From Diphasiastrum complanatum (taxonomy: Eukaryota; Streptophyta; Lycopodiopsida; Lycopodiales; Lycopodiaceae): 64,000 nucleotides of DNA. Location: contig CM055107.1 in the NCBI GenBank assembly GCA_029204225.1, positions 50,733,227 to 50,797,226 of the forward strand, in the 5' to 3' direction. The first letter of the stretch is position 1. Each line of letters opens with the position of its first letter. The notes beneath the pieces were generated by a model that was not told the DNA's origin, searched no databases, and was given only the letters and a program-made list of their open reading frames with translations. The position numbers and the translations under genes are program-made. Below are positions 34,025-44,559 of this stretch, one piece after another.

Positions 34025-34745
34025 CATAGTTGCACAGAATCTCGTTTCTGGGAGGAGATGTTTCGGAAACCGCATTTTTGAGAAACCGCATTTTTGGGAA
34101 ACGTGTTTCTCCTCCCAAAATCGCAAATATTTGTTTTTTTTTTGAAAAAATAGCTTATGGCTGAAATTTTTTTAGGGGATCAATGGTCAAACGAGCGTTT
34201 TGCCTCTCAGAAGTGCAGTAGATGGGTCACAAACAGATCTTATTTTTGATAGCTATTTGGTTGTTATTTGCTCTGGTTTTCAATAAATGCTCAGGGGGTT
34301 CGGGGGGCGGTAGCCCCCCGAGAAACAGGGGGTCCGGGGGGCGGTAGCCCTCCGGTGGGGGGTTTGGGGGGCAACACACCCCACCCCATCGACAGGGTCC
34401 GGGGGCTGCCGGTAGACCCTGGCCTCGACGGTAAGGCCTCTTCATGACTTGGCCTTCCAACTCCCTGAGCGAAAACACACTTACTGGGACCATCTGTGAT
34501 CGTAACAGACAGGCTACAGGGTAGTTTTGAATTTTTATCCTTGACAGAACCCAACATGGATTAATGCACCTGAATGCACCCGAAACAGTCGGCAAATCAC
34601 ACAATAATTATGCTCTTAATTAGAGCTTTCACCTGATATCCATATTGCACAAAAAAAAACCAAAAAAAAAAAAAACTAAAAAAAAAGTTTCTGAAAAAAA
34701 ATTCCATATTTCCGAAACGCGTTTCAGAAATGCAGTGCAACTATG
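34025..34745. mobile_element. Non-autonomous hAT MITE, 721 bp
   Basis: Flanked by identical 8-bp GTTCAGAA (34017-34024 and 34746-34753). The ends are inverted repeats: CATAGTTGCACAG at the left and the reverse complement of CTGCAGTGCAACTATG-like sequence at the right. Duplicate copy A has the empty site (gttcaaaa, 10001-10008). An 8-bp duplication and CATAGTTGCA ends indicate the hAT superfamily. The core (34290-34400) is GC-rich with three imperfect repeats of a 'gggggcggtagccccc' type palindrome. It has no transposase; open frames inside are not genes. Confidence 0.9.
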
Positions 34746-34753
34746 GTTCAGAA

Positions 34754-35640
34754 TAATAATGGGTTTATTTCATAGTTTCTTACCATTCAGAACATGTAGG
34801 AAATACCACTCCATACAAAACATGATAAACCACATTTGGTTCAAAACATAATTTTTTATATAATTTACTGTAATAAGGAATAAATTTTTTTAAAGCTTTT
34901 TGTTACTTATGGAATTTACACCCCGAAAATGTACCAAGTATGGATCAATAACTGATTTTAGATTCCAGGCAATAGGCGCTCCTCCAAATAGACCCTCTTG
35001 AAAGACCAAACTTTAGTGTAAGAACTAGATTTATAAGATGGGTTCTTACTTAATATTAGCTTTCACATATAGTTAGAGATAGCCCACAAGGATCAAACTC
35101 TATTGATTAAGTGCAAAAGTACAAAGACAACACCTTTAATGTTATGCCCACTTTTTGTACGGAGGATATCTGGCACTCTACTGCTTGCTTGAGATTATGA
35201 GCAGTGCATGGTGTTTGACAGCTACATGCATGTAGAGGAGTATCAATAGTAACTGCTTTTGAGTTTAGTAAAAGATTAGGGTTTTGGAAGGAATATTTAT
35301 AGGCTCGAGGGGTCTATATATACCTACAAAAATTTTCCTTACTCCACTTCCAGATTCATGTTTTCAATTACTAGAGAGCTCTAGGAAAATCAGAACTCTC
35401 TAATTTGAATGATGATTGTTTTGGCTGTAATTAAGGTAGAGTGTACTTGCATGAAGTTAAGATCTGTCAAGAACGTGTGAAAAAAGTCAATTTTGGTAAA
35501 AAAACATGAGTTGATACATAGAGTCGATTGCTATGTCATAAATTTTGCATGCACACTCTTTGGGATGGTTAGAAGCTGTTTAGTAGATATGAGCTGTAAC
35601 ATTTCAAAATTCATGACAATTTAGAACTGATTGGCAATGA
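34754..35640 (+). other. Intron-like non-coding part of the duplication, copy B
   Basis: Collinear with 10009-10860 of copy A. No coding sequence recognised. Confidence 0.7.
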
Positions 35641-36283
35641 AACAGGTTATCAATATGAAATCAGATGTAGACCATGTACAATTTTCAGGTGGACTAGATG
35701 AAGTAGATGGATGACCCTATGATAGTGGAAGAGATCGAGCAAGAAGCCAATCCAGATGTTCCACGCCTTATGAATCTTTCGCTGGCGAGGAGAGTGAACA
35801 TGGCTCCACCCCCATCCAGTTATTTTGTCAAAATCAGCTTGCTAAGGGTATCAATTTCCTAACGCTTCTTTTGTTACGTGAGGAAAACTGTGTGGTAGAG
35901 ATGTTGAGGTTCTATTTGATGCCAGGTCCTCTCATAACAAGTACACAATGGAAATGGATGGTACAAAGATTTGGGATAAGAGGGTTATGGGCATTCCACT
36001 AATTGTACATAGTTACACAAAAGATTTGGATTTTGAGATAACATGACTAGCGCGATTTGATGTGGTGTTGGGCATTTTTTGGCACGCAATGCGGAAGCCA
36101 CACATAGCCTAGGATACTCATGTGTATGAGTTCCAGTTTGATGGTGTGATGCATTCCCTTCGTGGTGAGCGAAATATGAGTAGTATCTATTGTGAGTACA
36201 TGTGTGTTTGCTTTTCTACTTGATATGTCTACTAATACTAGTTAGTGTAGCATGCAGTGTCTGCAAACCAATACTGTTGCCGA
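35641..36283 (+). mobile_element. Gypsy protease region, copy B
   Basis: Counterpart of 11691-12319, with RFDVVLGIFWHAM in place of RCDVVLGICWHAM. Frames are broken. Confidence 0.6.
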
Positions 36284-36880
36284 TTTGGATCGAGAGATTA
36301 GGATGGAGTTTTTGCATGTGTTCATAAATGATCTTCGGGAATGTTGAGCATAAGATTGAACTAATACGCAAATTATGTTCGTCCTTACATAATGAGTCTT
36401 AAGGAGGAAGAGGAAGTGAGACAAATGGTCAATGATTATCAGACCAAAGGGTAGATGCGACCTAGTTATTCCCCTTCTTTCCTATTCGATCATTCTTGTA
36501 AAGAAGAAGATGGATCACGGCGTATGTGTGTGGATTATTAAGGTTTGAACAAGATATTGATTAAATATTGATATCCTATGCATGTATAGATGATCTACAC
36601 TAAGAGTATCTTATAATGCCATTTGGATTGACTAATGCCCTAGCTACATTCATGATGATGATGAATGATGTGCTCAGACCATATGCAGGTAAATTTGCTG
36701 TAGATTTTGTTGATGACATTTTGACTTATAGTGTGGGTGAGGTCAAGCATGTGACTCAATTTAGGACCGTGTTTTGTAATTTGAGGGAGAACACTTTTTT
36801 TTGCCATTAATAAAATGAGTGAATAGTTAAAAAGGAAATAGAATATCTTGGTCATATAATGTCTGTTGATGGAGTGAGAC
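36284..36880 (+). pseudogene. Gypsy reverse transcriptase, copy B
   Basis: RT is broken by stops. 36616-36810 has MPFGLTNALATFMMMMNDVL followed by the DD box as FVDDILTYS, then 'VKKEIEYLGHIMSVDGVRPH'. Upstream, remnants of the 'SPFSSPILLVKKKDGS.R.CVDY' region are visible in shifted frames (36440-36560). This segment is deleted in copy A. Confidence 0.85.
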
Positions 36881-37759
36881 CACATCCTAAGATGGCTGTT
36901 GTGATCGTTGCATGGCTTGTGCTAGCTGATTTAACAACATTCCGTTCTTTTCTTGTATTGACGATAATACTCCTATGCTGTAGCACCTTTGGCTGTTTTG
37001 ACTCAAAAGAATAGATTTACTGAGGGGGTTGAACTGCACCAAGCTAGCTGATCAATTAAAGCAAGCTATTGATGAGTGCGTCACTTTTAAGATTGTAAAC
37101 CCTCAAAAGCCCTAACAAGATACAGATGTGAGTGGCATTGTTGTGGGAGCAGTGCTGATGTAGGAGGGAAGGCCCGTAGCCTTCAAGAGCAAGAAGCTCA
37201 CCTCATCATAGCGTAATAATCAAACTCACGAGGAGTTGTATGTCATAATTCATGCATTAAAGGCATGGAGGCATTATCTGTATGGATAAGAAATGGGGTA
37301 GATATTTTTGTAACCAACCAGACTTTGGAGGCTGGCACGCCGGATGGTATGAGCATGTGTACGAATCTCTAATGGAGATTTGGTACAAGAAAGGTGTCAA
37401 GAATCGTGTGGTAGATGCTCTATCTCGTGTGGTGTATCAGATGTCATTTGTAATCATTGAAAATGACTTGTATGAGATAAGAAAGGCTTAGCACGAAGAT
37501 CATCACTATAAGAAAGTGAAACAGGAGAGCTCTTCTACATTGGTTCGCACTTATCTTTAGTATTCCATAGAAATGGTAAGGCTCTTATTCCAGCTTGTGA
37601 GGTGTTGCAAAAGAGGATCTTACATCTTTGTCACGATAGCCCTAGTGCTGGTCATCTTGGTGTGGATAGGACCTATGAGTTGATACGATGTTATGTTGGT
37701 CTAAACTTAAGAAAGAAGTAAACCATTAAGTGTCAAGTTAATAATGTTGAAAACATTAA
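36881..37759 (+). mobile_element. Gypsy RNase H and integrase zinc-finger region, copy B
   Basis: Counterpart of 14278-15189. It includes ALKAWRHYLYG, CNQPDFGGWHAG, VKNRVVDALSRVV and LHLCHDSPSAGHLGVDRTYE. There are a small deletion in RNase H (about 37290) and several stops. Confidence 0.8.
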
Positions 37760-38033
37760 AATGTTTGGATTTTTATGCGTGTTACCCATACTGTAGGGAG
37801 GATGCACTTTTTTGCGTGTTTATCAAGTATGCATTAGTAAAATAATCGATGTTTGCTTGGATCGTTGTTCGAACCGTTGGAAATGTAAAAACCGCGCACG
37901 GGCCTGAGGGTCTCCATAATGCATTTTTTGGAGAGTAGAGAAGAGGGGAGAAGAGGAGAGGGAGTGAGGGAAGAGGTGAGTGAGTGAGAGAGGAGAGAGG
38001 GAGTGAGAGAAGAGGTACTAGGTAGTGAGAGAA
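37760..38033 (+). mobile_element. Left end of the nested hAT, copy B
   Basis: Collinear with 15190-15490 of copy A, including 'ccgcgcacgggcctgagggt'. It is cut at 38033 by the LINE tail. The hAT coding part is missing here. Confidence 0.7.
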
Positions 38034-38209
38034 AGAAAGAAAGAAAGATTTTATTAATGTCCTTGAATACCCTAAGGTACATAGGACTAAGAAAATGTAC
38101 ATGTCAAGTGTGCACATAGGAGCTTAAAGCTCAATCATCTATAAAACTAAATAACTGCAAATACAATGCATAAAGACAGCTGGCCCAGTCAGGATCCAAT
38201 AGCCTGGAA

Positions 38210-39286
38210 TCATATATCACGATGCCCATCAGCATGAAAGAAATGGTGGATGGTATGCTGTGAAGGTGTGATTAGACGTGCCCTGGACCTCTGTCGCTGG
38301 ATAGGCCGTCGGTGTCGTCTCTGCTGCCGTGGCGCTCTGGGCTGTGATCTGATAACTGACTGTCTCTCTGGCCGTCGACATGGTCTCTGATGCCGGTGTA
38401 CGAAGGAGTCGGGAATCTCGGCCTCTCCATCTGAGTCGCTGCCTATGGGTACCTCGGATCTCTGTCTCCGACGGGATATGCACTCATCAATGCTCAGTTG
38501 TGTCAGGGAATGTGTACCATCTAGTCTCCTCCTCCTCAAGTTTGACATCTCTCGGATCATCAGTGCGACACATCTAGGGTCCTCATAAGATATCAAGGTA
38601 GAAAGTGTAACTGGGTGCTCTCTGAACAAGCAGTAGTACCGCCCCCGTATCTCATAGTAGACTGGACATCTGAAGAGGAAATGTGACTCGTCCTCAGTCT
38701 CATGCATAACACACATGCTACAGAGCCGGTCCTCTTGTGGGGTGCCACTGTATCTGCCAGTCTCAATAGCCAGCTGATGTGAAAAAACCCGAAACTGACC
38801 CATCGCTATCCGCAGACTATGTGATATACTCCTCAGCAAGTAACCAGATACTATGGGGCAGCCAACCGGATCAAGAGATAGAAAGTATGTACGATAAAAC
38901 TCACTCTTGGTCCCCAATGGACCCTGCCAAGTGGTATGAAGATATGATTTGTAAAAGAGGCCTCTGATGTACTGGTGGGTGCCCGCAGGTAGATCACTAA
39001 TCTGGATACCCAATGTGGAGAGGAGACGACAAACATAATCAAATGCCTTGCGGAAATCCACAAAGCAGCAGTATACATGCTCCCTCTTGGCCTTAGCCTC
39101 CTCAATGATGGACCTCAAAGTAAAGATATGATCCGATGTAGTATATCCCGGTCTGAAACCCGCCTGTCCAATGGCATGGAGTGATCTAGCATCCATCTCT
39201 GTACTGATCTCTGACTGTAGAATAGAACCATATACTTTGGCGAAGAGGTGACTGATCATAATGGTGCGGTAGTTGTCAGCTTTCAT
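38210..39286 (-). CDS. LINE reverse transcriptase N-part fused in frame to C-terminal domain
   Basis: 358 codons. Residues 1-90 hold RT motifs (ADNYRTIMISHLFAKVYGSI, then QAGFRPGYTTSDHIF, then FVDFRKAFDYV). Directly after FDYV the frame continues with CRLLSTLGIQI and a thumb/connection-like part, so the palm with the FADD/YADD active site and roughly 300 residues are missing without loss of frame. Residues about 190-240 carry a CSMC...HFLFRC zinc-knuckle-like motif. The tail is basic (Arg-rich, then HTIHHFFHADG). 39754-39518 and 39520-39300 encode the linker upstream in other frames (HKAKDIDELEAELLKYAP). It cannot reverse-transcribe. Confidence 0.8.
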   Translation of the reverse strand: MKADNYRTIMISHLFAKVYGSILQSEISTEMDARSLHAIGQAGFRPGYTTSDHIFTLRSIIEEAKAKREHVYCCFVDFRKAFDYVCRLLSTLGIQISDLPAGTHQYIRGLFYKSYLHTTWQGPLGTKSEFYRTYFLSLDPVGCPIVSGYLLRSISHSLRIAMGQFRVFSHQLAIETGRYSGTPQEDRLCSMCVMHETEDESHFLFRCPVYYEIRGRYYCLFREHPVTLSTLISYEDPRCVALMIREMSNLRRRRLDGTHSLTQLSIDECISRRRQRSEVPIGSDSDGEAEIPDSFVHRHQRPCRRPERQSVIRSQPRAPRQQRRHRRPIQRQRSRARLITPSQHTIHHFFHADGHRDI

Positions 39287-39817
39287 GGGGTCCCCGCCTT
39301 TGTGGATAGGGTGAATGAGGTCTGTGGACCATGGAGAGGGAAAATCAGAGGTGATAGCTCGGTTGAATAGGATGGAGAGAAAGGGTGAGAGGATGTTGGG
39401 AGCATACTTTAGAAGTTCAGCCTCTAGCTCATCAATGTCTTTGGCTTTATGGGAATGGAGTCGTGTGATGGCCTTTTCTATAAGTTCGTTAGTGAATATG
39501 GCAGAAGTATCCGTGAGTTAGGAGGTGGGAAGAGGAGGGGTATCTGGGATGGTGTACAATGATGTGGCATATGCGACCCAAGTGCTGAGGTCTGTGATCC
39601 GTGGTGGGGGTGACCGTGGAAGGAACCTCTTCCAGAATGAACCCGAGGAAGAACTAAAGAGGAGATCCATCAGTTTCTTACCCTGACCAATCTCGTAGGC
39701 GATTTTCTTTTTTTTGGTGGTTCTGCGGTAGACACGAGATATGGTTTTGGTCATATGAGGAAGATGGGAGCAAGCATATATGAGGTTCTGATGTAGCTGG
39801 ATGCATTCCCGATTATA

Positions 39818-40876
39818 TCAGGGGCTATAGGGTCTATGACGTTGCTGGTCTTTGGGCCGTGGGGATGGAAAGGCAATTGAAGCTGCAGTATGGATGGTCT
39901 GGACAAGAAAGAGGGACTGCTCCTCTAAAGTATGCTCATGTGGGAAATAGGTAAGGAGATCGGAGAGGGCTTCTCTGTATAGTGGTGTGTGATGTGAAGT
40001 GTAGCGGTAGGTGGGTTTAGCTGTAGGGGTCGAAGAGAAAATAGGTGTGATGTGGAGATGACCGACATAGAGTGAGAGATATGAATGATCAGAAAGAGTG
40101 GTGCGGTGTACAGAGAAGGATGAAATGAAGTGAAGGAGAAACGGTGAACCCATGAAATAGTTGACGACGCTATGTCCTCCACTATGTGGGAAGCAAGTGT
40201 AGTCACCAGAGCCTGACAGCTGAAGAAGGCCATTATAAATGGCCAGTCCATGAGCCTCACCCAACTGAAGCATCTGCTCCCCATATGATGTGACTGGACC
40301 CGCTGCATCCGCCGATCGCCGTATAAGACCAAGATCATCCCAATCAAGTGCATGTATCCGCTGTGGGTCATCTGCTGCTCTGTGAAATTCCGTTTGCCTA
40401 GACCCAGTCTTGGCATTGAAGTCCTCCGCTAGAAGAATATATCCTCGACCCTCATATCTGATAATGTCCGATGAAATATCCATGAAAGGTGACTCCTCCT
40501 CTGAGGTGAAAGCTGATGTCTCTGGAGGGAAATAACAAATAGCCAAGAATATGTCACGATCTAACTCCATCAACCTGTGGTCCAACCTGATCCATATATA
40601 GCGAGCCTGCTCGTCAGTGTATAGCAGCTCGACCCATGGCTGGAGAGAGTCTCGAAATAAGCAAGCAACACCACCTGAACCGCGACTAGTCAGTGCCCTC
40701 TTCTTCCCTCTACAAGTAGAAAGCCAGCAAAATCCCTCAATGCATGGAAGTCCTCTCTCAGGACTCTCATGTGTCTCAGTAAGTATAAGGATATCCCCTG
40801 TAGTACAAAAATCTCTAAAGTCTCCTGCTGTAGCTGAAGAATGGATACCATTGCAGTTCCATAAACTTAACCGCAA
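39818..40876 (-). CDS. LINE AP-type endonuclease domain
   Basis: The frame starts at the conserved LSLWNCNGIHS, the Asn-containing first motif of exonuclease/endonuclease/phosphatase domains. Others in order: ILILTETHE (catalytic Glu), GGVACLFRDSLQ, FLAICYFPP, YILLAEDFNAKTG (usually 'GDFNA', here EDFNA), GLAIYNG, and TTLSDHSYLSL (SDH motif). All catalytic motifs are present apart from the Gly-to-Glu change next to DFNA. It ends at a stop at 39818; the same reading continues in another frame at 39754. No Met starts the frame at its first conserved residue, consistent with 5' truncation. Confidence 0.85.
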   Translation of the reverse strand: MRLSLWNCNGIHSSATAGDFRDFCTTGDILILTETHESPERGLPCIEGFCWLSTCRGKKRALTSRGSGGVACLFRDSLQPWVELLYTDEQARYIWIRLDHRLMELDRDIFLAICYFPPETSAFTSEEESPFMDISSDIIRYEGRGYILLAEDFNAKTGSRQTEFHRAADDPQRIHALDWDDLGLIRRSADAAGPVTSYGEQMLQLGEAHGLAIYNGLLQLSGSGDYTCFPHSGGHSVVNYFMGSPFLLHFISSFSVHRTTLSDHSYLSLYVGHLHITPIFSSTPTAKPTYRYTSHHTPLYREALSDLLTYFPHEHTLEEQSLFLVQTIHTAASIAFPSPRPKDQQRHRPYSP

Positions 40877-40938
40877 TGCTTTTGTGAGGGCCCCCGAACC
40901 GCTCCTAAGTCCGAGAGGCCCAAATCCCTATGCCTCAG

Positions 40939-41125
40939 ATGCAAGGGGAGCGTTATTTGCCATTGTTGGAGTTTGCTTATAATGATAAAAAGATTGCATC
41001 TACGAGGACAAGTCCTCAAAAAGATCACCGGAGAAGAAGAATAGCAAGGTCAACTACAAAGAAGGTTTGTAAAAATGATCGTCTATACAGGATAAGGTCT
41101 TCTAAACCCAAAGTGGGCACCCACA
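40939..41125 (+). mobile_element. Gypsy integrase remnant, copy B
   Basis: Starts at 'atgcaaggggagcg', the counterpart of 17524, and encodes LLEFAYNDKKIASTRTSPQK. The rest of the integrase core was lost when the LINE inserted. Confidence 0.8.
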
Positions 41126-41837
41126 GGTGAAGAGTGAGCATCAAGGGTTGTAGGTCAATGGTACTAGGAATGCACAAAGTGCCATACTGATATAGAAAAC
41201 GATCATGAATGGATTACATTTTGTGAGGATAGGTGGAGGCGCCTGATTGGCCAAGGCATGAATATCATGAAAGTTTTGACATTGGTGTAGACAGAGGGGA
41301 GGAGCTCGAAGCAAGGAGAGTTCATTGTGACCAAGTCGATCAGGGCAAGAAGATGGGACAAGGCATTAGCGACAACATTAGAAGGGCTTGGTTTGTATTG
41401 GATGTCAAATGTAAAAGTCTGTAAAGACTAGAGCCATTGGTATTGATAGTCAAATAATGAAGGGATTGGGGGTCTGTGAAAATATCAAATTGAGTGCAAT
41501 AGAGGTAATGATGTCATTTTCTTTGAGCATGTTTTTTTTTTCCATGTGATTGAATAATGTTGCATGTGAACGTGCGAATCATAAGCAATGACACCAATAT
41601 GCTCTATGTAAGACAACACATAATCCATCAAGGTTGGTAGTAGTATCAAATTTCTTAGTGAAGTTCGAGAGACATAGAATAGTGGCATAAATAAGGATAG
41701 TCTTAAGAGCAGTAAATGCTTTTTTACATTCAGGTTCTTAGAAGTCACTATTTGTCCTATTTGTCCTTTAATGGAGATTCCTCTGTTGATGCTCTGACTG
41801 CGAAGTTGAGGTACCAGAAGGTACACCCTGAACGACT
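41126..41837 (-). mobile_element. Gypsy RNase H on the minus strand, copy B
   Basis: Counterpart of 17717-18424, in the same convergent orientation; same frameshifted RNase H remnants. Confidence 0.65.
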
Positions 41838-42420
41838 ATTAGGGGTCATCAGAGTTTATTTTCTCTAGGATGTAATCTTCTCCAGAGATACTATGGCGAG
41901 TATAGAGCTTTCTCCAAGCTTGGATTGCGTGACTTCATGGGGTTAATGCCATATTTAATGAAGTTGGGGGAATGTATATGGTTTTGAGGACCCAAGGAGC
42001 ATTTTAAAACTTTTGGTCCATGTACTCAAGTTTGGAGGGGCCCAACTCATAATGGGGGGGTCCATGAGGCAAGTGACCTTCTTCTCCAATTAGCACTTGG
42101 CTCTCCAATGCCAAGGCTTGTCATTTGCTTTTGTAACTTCTATGTAACATATGGCTCTTGGCTGTTGGCTTTTGAATATTCCACATTGGGAACCATTGGC
42201 CTTTGGATTTCTCTATCTCTACTAGTATAAATAGGTGCCCTCTTTCTGCTGAAGAGGAGGAAGAGCCTGAAGAGGTTGGAGAGGCTAGAGAGTGGCAATG
42301 CTTGTGTACATACATTCTTTTTATAGAGATTTGTCCACTGATGTCCTACTTTGCTTCCACTTGTATAGAAGGTTAGTCACTTTATTCATTGTGAATGTTT
42401 CCGTTTCTAGTTCACCTTGA
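41838..42420 (+). promoter_or_regulatory. LTR-like promoter segment without assigned partner
   Basis: A TATA box 'tataaatagg' (42226-42235) is followed after some 30 bp by a GAAGAGGAGG-rich leader. The layout resembles the U3-R region of an LTR, but termini, target duplication and a partner copy were not found. No coding sequence. Confidence 0.35.
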
Positions 42421-43350
42421 ATTCTGACAAGGTGACCACTCAAAAGTACAACTTTTGCCTTCAATACGTGATGTAATGGAACAACTATGGATCCAAAGTT
42501 GGGTACATGTCAATGTAGGTGAAGGGTGATCATGGATAGTGGTAGGAATAGGCCATTCAAATATCATAAGGAATTTGTGTATCAAGACAAATGTGTTCAT
42601 AGGAGGATGAAGAATGACACATATGTGGAGGGGGTGCTTTTGCATGGAGATATTGAAGACGAGAATGTCGTCAAGGTATACAATAACATTTTGGTGATTT
42701 CATTTTGAAAAGTGGGTGGGTCATTGGTGACACCAAAGCGAAGAACTCTAAATTCATAAAGACCAGAGTGTGTTCGTAAAGTAATATTGTATTCATTGGA
42801 AAGGTGCATGCGAATTTGGTGGTATCTTGAGCAAGTCAATCTTGGAAAAGATTTTGGCTTTGCCTAATTGATCAAAAAGGTCATCCATGTGTGGGATAGG
42901 AAATTGGTCATGAATGGTGAGTTTACTTATAGTGTAATAATTAATGCAAAGACGTTTAGTGCCATTTTTGTAATCAACAAGGAGATTAGGGGCACCGAAG
43001 GGGCTATAACTAGGGACGATAATACCTTGTTGTAAGAGGGTTTGAACTTTGCCTTCAACCTTGATTCACTCAGAGATAGACATGCGATAAGGAACATGAA
43101 AGAGGGAAAGAACCGAGAAATAGATCAATATGGTGGTTCGCTTCTCAAAATGCTGGTAATAAAGTAGGCTCTGCAAAAATAGGTGAAAACTCATGTATAA
43201 GAGTAGAGATCACTCGAGGAATTGGTGCAGCAACTGGAGCTAGATAAGGCCAATCCTTCACTAGATGATAGATCCGATAGGTGTAGTCTCGGATTGTTTC
43301 AGCATGAAACTTTTTAAATTTCGATAATCCTACAAGGGCGGTCTCCATAG
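42421..43350 (-). pseudogene. Gypsy reverse transcriptase on the minus strand
   Basis: Broken minus-strand frames give, in order: YRMSISE, a QTLLQQGIIVPSYSPFGAP block, VDYKNGTKRLCINYYTI, KAKIFSKIDL, SRYHQIRM, RTHSGLYEFRVLRFGVTNDP and VYLDDILVF. This is an ordinary Ty3/Gypsy RT, different from the Tat-like RT at 7.2-8.2 kb. No LTRs were assigned. Confidence 0.85.
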
Positions 43351-43359
43351 TTCAGCACT

Positions 43360-43640
43360 AGAATATCGCAACACAACACTCATCCAAGACCAAAATCTTT
43401 TGCATAAATTGCAAAAGATCAAACCACGACATTAAGGATTGTCGCATCCTCAAACACAATGAAGCTTTGTTTACTGCTGGTCGATGTACCATTTTTGATG
43501 GGTATTCCAATGAAATCCTCTCTGCACACAGAGAAGGAAATTTGAATATCTTGAGTCACGATTATGCACTTACTATGAGTAACTATGAGAATCAGACTGG
43601 TCAGAGAATCAAGGCCCTACGGTCTGATTCAGGGGGAGAG
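43360..43640 (+). mobile_element. Copia gag knuckle joined to integrase (left part)
   Basis: The frame encodes a zinc knuckle CINCKRSNHDIKDC (His and all Cys kept), then YENQTGQRIKALRSDSGGE, the middle of Copia integrase. Protease and the first half of integrase are missing between them. Integrase continues at 48904 (YLSNEM...) after the solo LTR; GAGAG at 43636-43640 and 48899-48903 is the target duplication. Confidence 0.75.
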
Positions 43641-43732
43641 TGATGAGAAGAGGATCGTGATATGCTTTGATGAGAAATTCGTCGGATTCGCGAAACTTTC
43701 ACGAAGGCGAATCAATCACAACTCTCTTCAGC

Positions 43733-44558
43733 TGTTGGGGGTATTCCCAACAAAGTGCAAATAAATAAAATCATCCAATAAAATGTGTTGCGAGAGCATG
43801 GCATCCTGCGTGTATAAGCCCATGGCCCAATGAGCACGCAAATAAAGTTGTAAATAAAATAAACATGACTTGGGCCTTGGAATTAAAATAAAACTAGAGG
43901 CCCAATGTCATTTTTAAACTTAGAGATCACTTTTTAGAGTTGGGTCCAAATTGGAACTCACATGAATATTGTGATTTCTAATGTACTTTTTGTGGACCCT
44001 TGGATCAAATTGGGTCCAAGATGAATGGATAGGATCATTGTGAATATTAGCCAATAGGATTGAGGGGCAAGGGCCTTCCTTATTTTATAAAAAAGCACCA
44101 TTTGTACACTATTTTCATGCTTAATGAGAAGGAGGAAACTCTACTATTTTTTGCAAGAGAAGCATCCTCATTTGCTATTCACTACTTGCTAATGCTCTTG
44201 ATTGTGTTTTCCATTGCTTTCTATTTTCATGTTTATTGTTTGCCATAGTGAATGCTTTTCCATTAGCAAGCATAAGGAGCAAATGAGCTAACCTCCACCC
44301 TCACTCTCTATCTCTCTCTCTTTCTCTCTTCTCTTCTAAACCTCTTCTTTTCTATCCCTTCCCTTCACCCAAATCATGAGGAATGTTAGTGTAGAAGAGT
44401 AGAGTTAAAGGAGAATAGTGTTAGTGGTGAGTAGAGTTAAGGGAGAAAGTAGGAAACTAATTAAAAGTAGCATCTATGCATAGTTAGGTACCTATCCAGT
44501 GATCTAACCCTTGTTGACAGGCGGGAGGGCTATACTACGCGAGATCTTCGACCCTACA
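43733..44558 (+). repeat. 5' LTR of the Tat-type element (826 bp)
   Basis: Starts TGTTGGGGG and ends CGACCCTACA (imperfect inverted termini). A TATA-like 'attttataaaaaag' lies near 44082. Its last 45 bp contain TGACAGGCGGGA (44515-44526) and CTATACTAC (44530-44538), both complementary to parts of tRNA-Asp outside the PBS. Confidence 0.9.
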
Positions 44559-44559
44559 G

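Larger units (their letters stand above)
38034..40938 (-). mobile_element. LINE with endonuclease and reverse transcriptase, RT core deleted
   Basis: Read on the minus strand, ORF2 begins near 40876 and the 3' end is 'cattaataaaatc' followed by a TTTC/TC tail at 38034. Copy A homology resumes at 40939, so insertion was accompanied by loss of about 2 kb of hAT and integrase; a target duplication cannot be defined. ORF1 is absent (5' truncated). The RT wording (QAGFRPGYTTSDHIFTLRSI, then CCFVDFRKAFDYV) resembles L2/RTE/CR1-like LINEs more than angiosperm L1. It is the youngest-looking large element here, with few frame breaks. Confidence 0.88.
32044..41837 (+). repeat. Segmental duplication, copy B
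   Basis: Counterpart of 8222-18424. It retains the Gypsy RT that copy A lost (36284-36880). Relative to A it has gained a tandem copy of the host exon (33640-33920), a hAT MITE (34025-34745) and a LINE (38034-40938). The LINE replaces the right part of the nested hAT and the start of integrase. Confidence 0.9.

Noticed and set aside
34227-34604. Open frames of 125 and 88 codons inside the hAT MITE
   Set aside because: They run through the GC-rich palindromic repeats, overlap one another in different frames and show no transposase motif.
32044-41837. Two independent insertions of one large retrotransposon as explanation of the 8-18 kb and 32-42 kb similarity
   Set aside because: The shared unit includes a host exon with leader and elements in opposite orientations, and has no common LTRs at its borders.
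43620-43660. Integrase-encoded 'cagggggagag' acting as a polypurine tract that created the Copia deletion next to an LTR
   Set aside because: The GAGAG duplication at 48899-48903 and integrase continuing at 48904 show an ordinary LTR insertion followed by LTR-LTR recombination.
44511-44545. A tRNA gene or tRNA pseudogene on the minus strand
   Set aside because: Only two separated pieces of tRNA-Asp complement are present, without acceptor stem or T-arm at the right spacing; the position at the LTR end next to a tRNA-Asp PBS explains them better.
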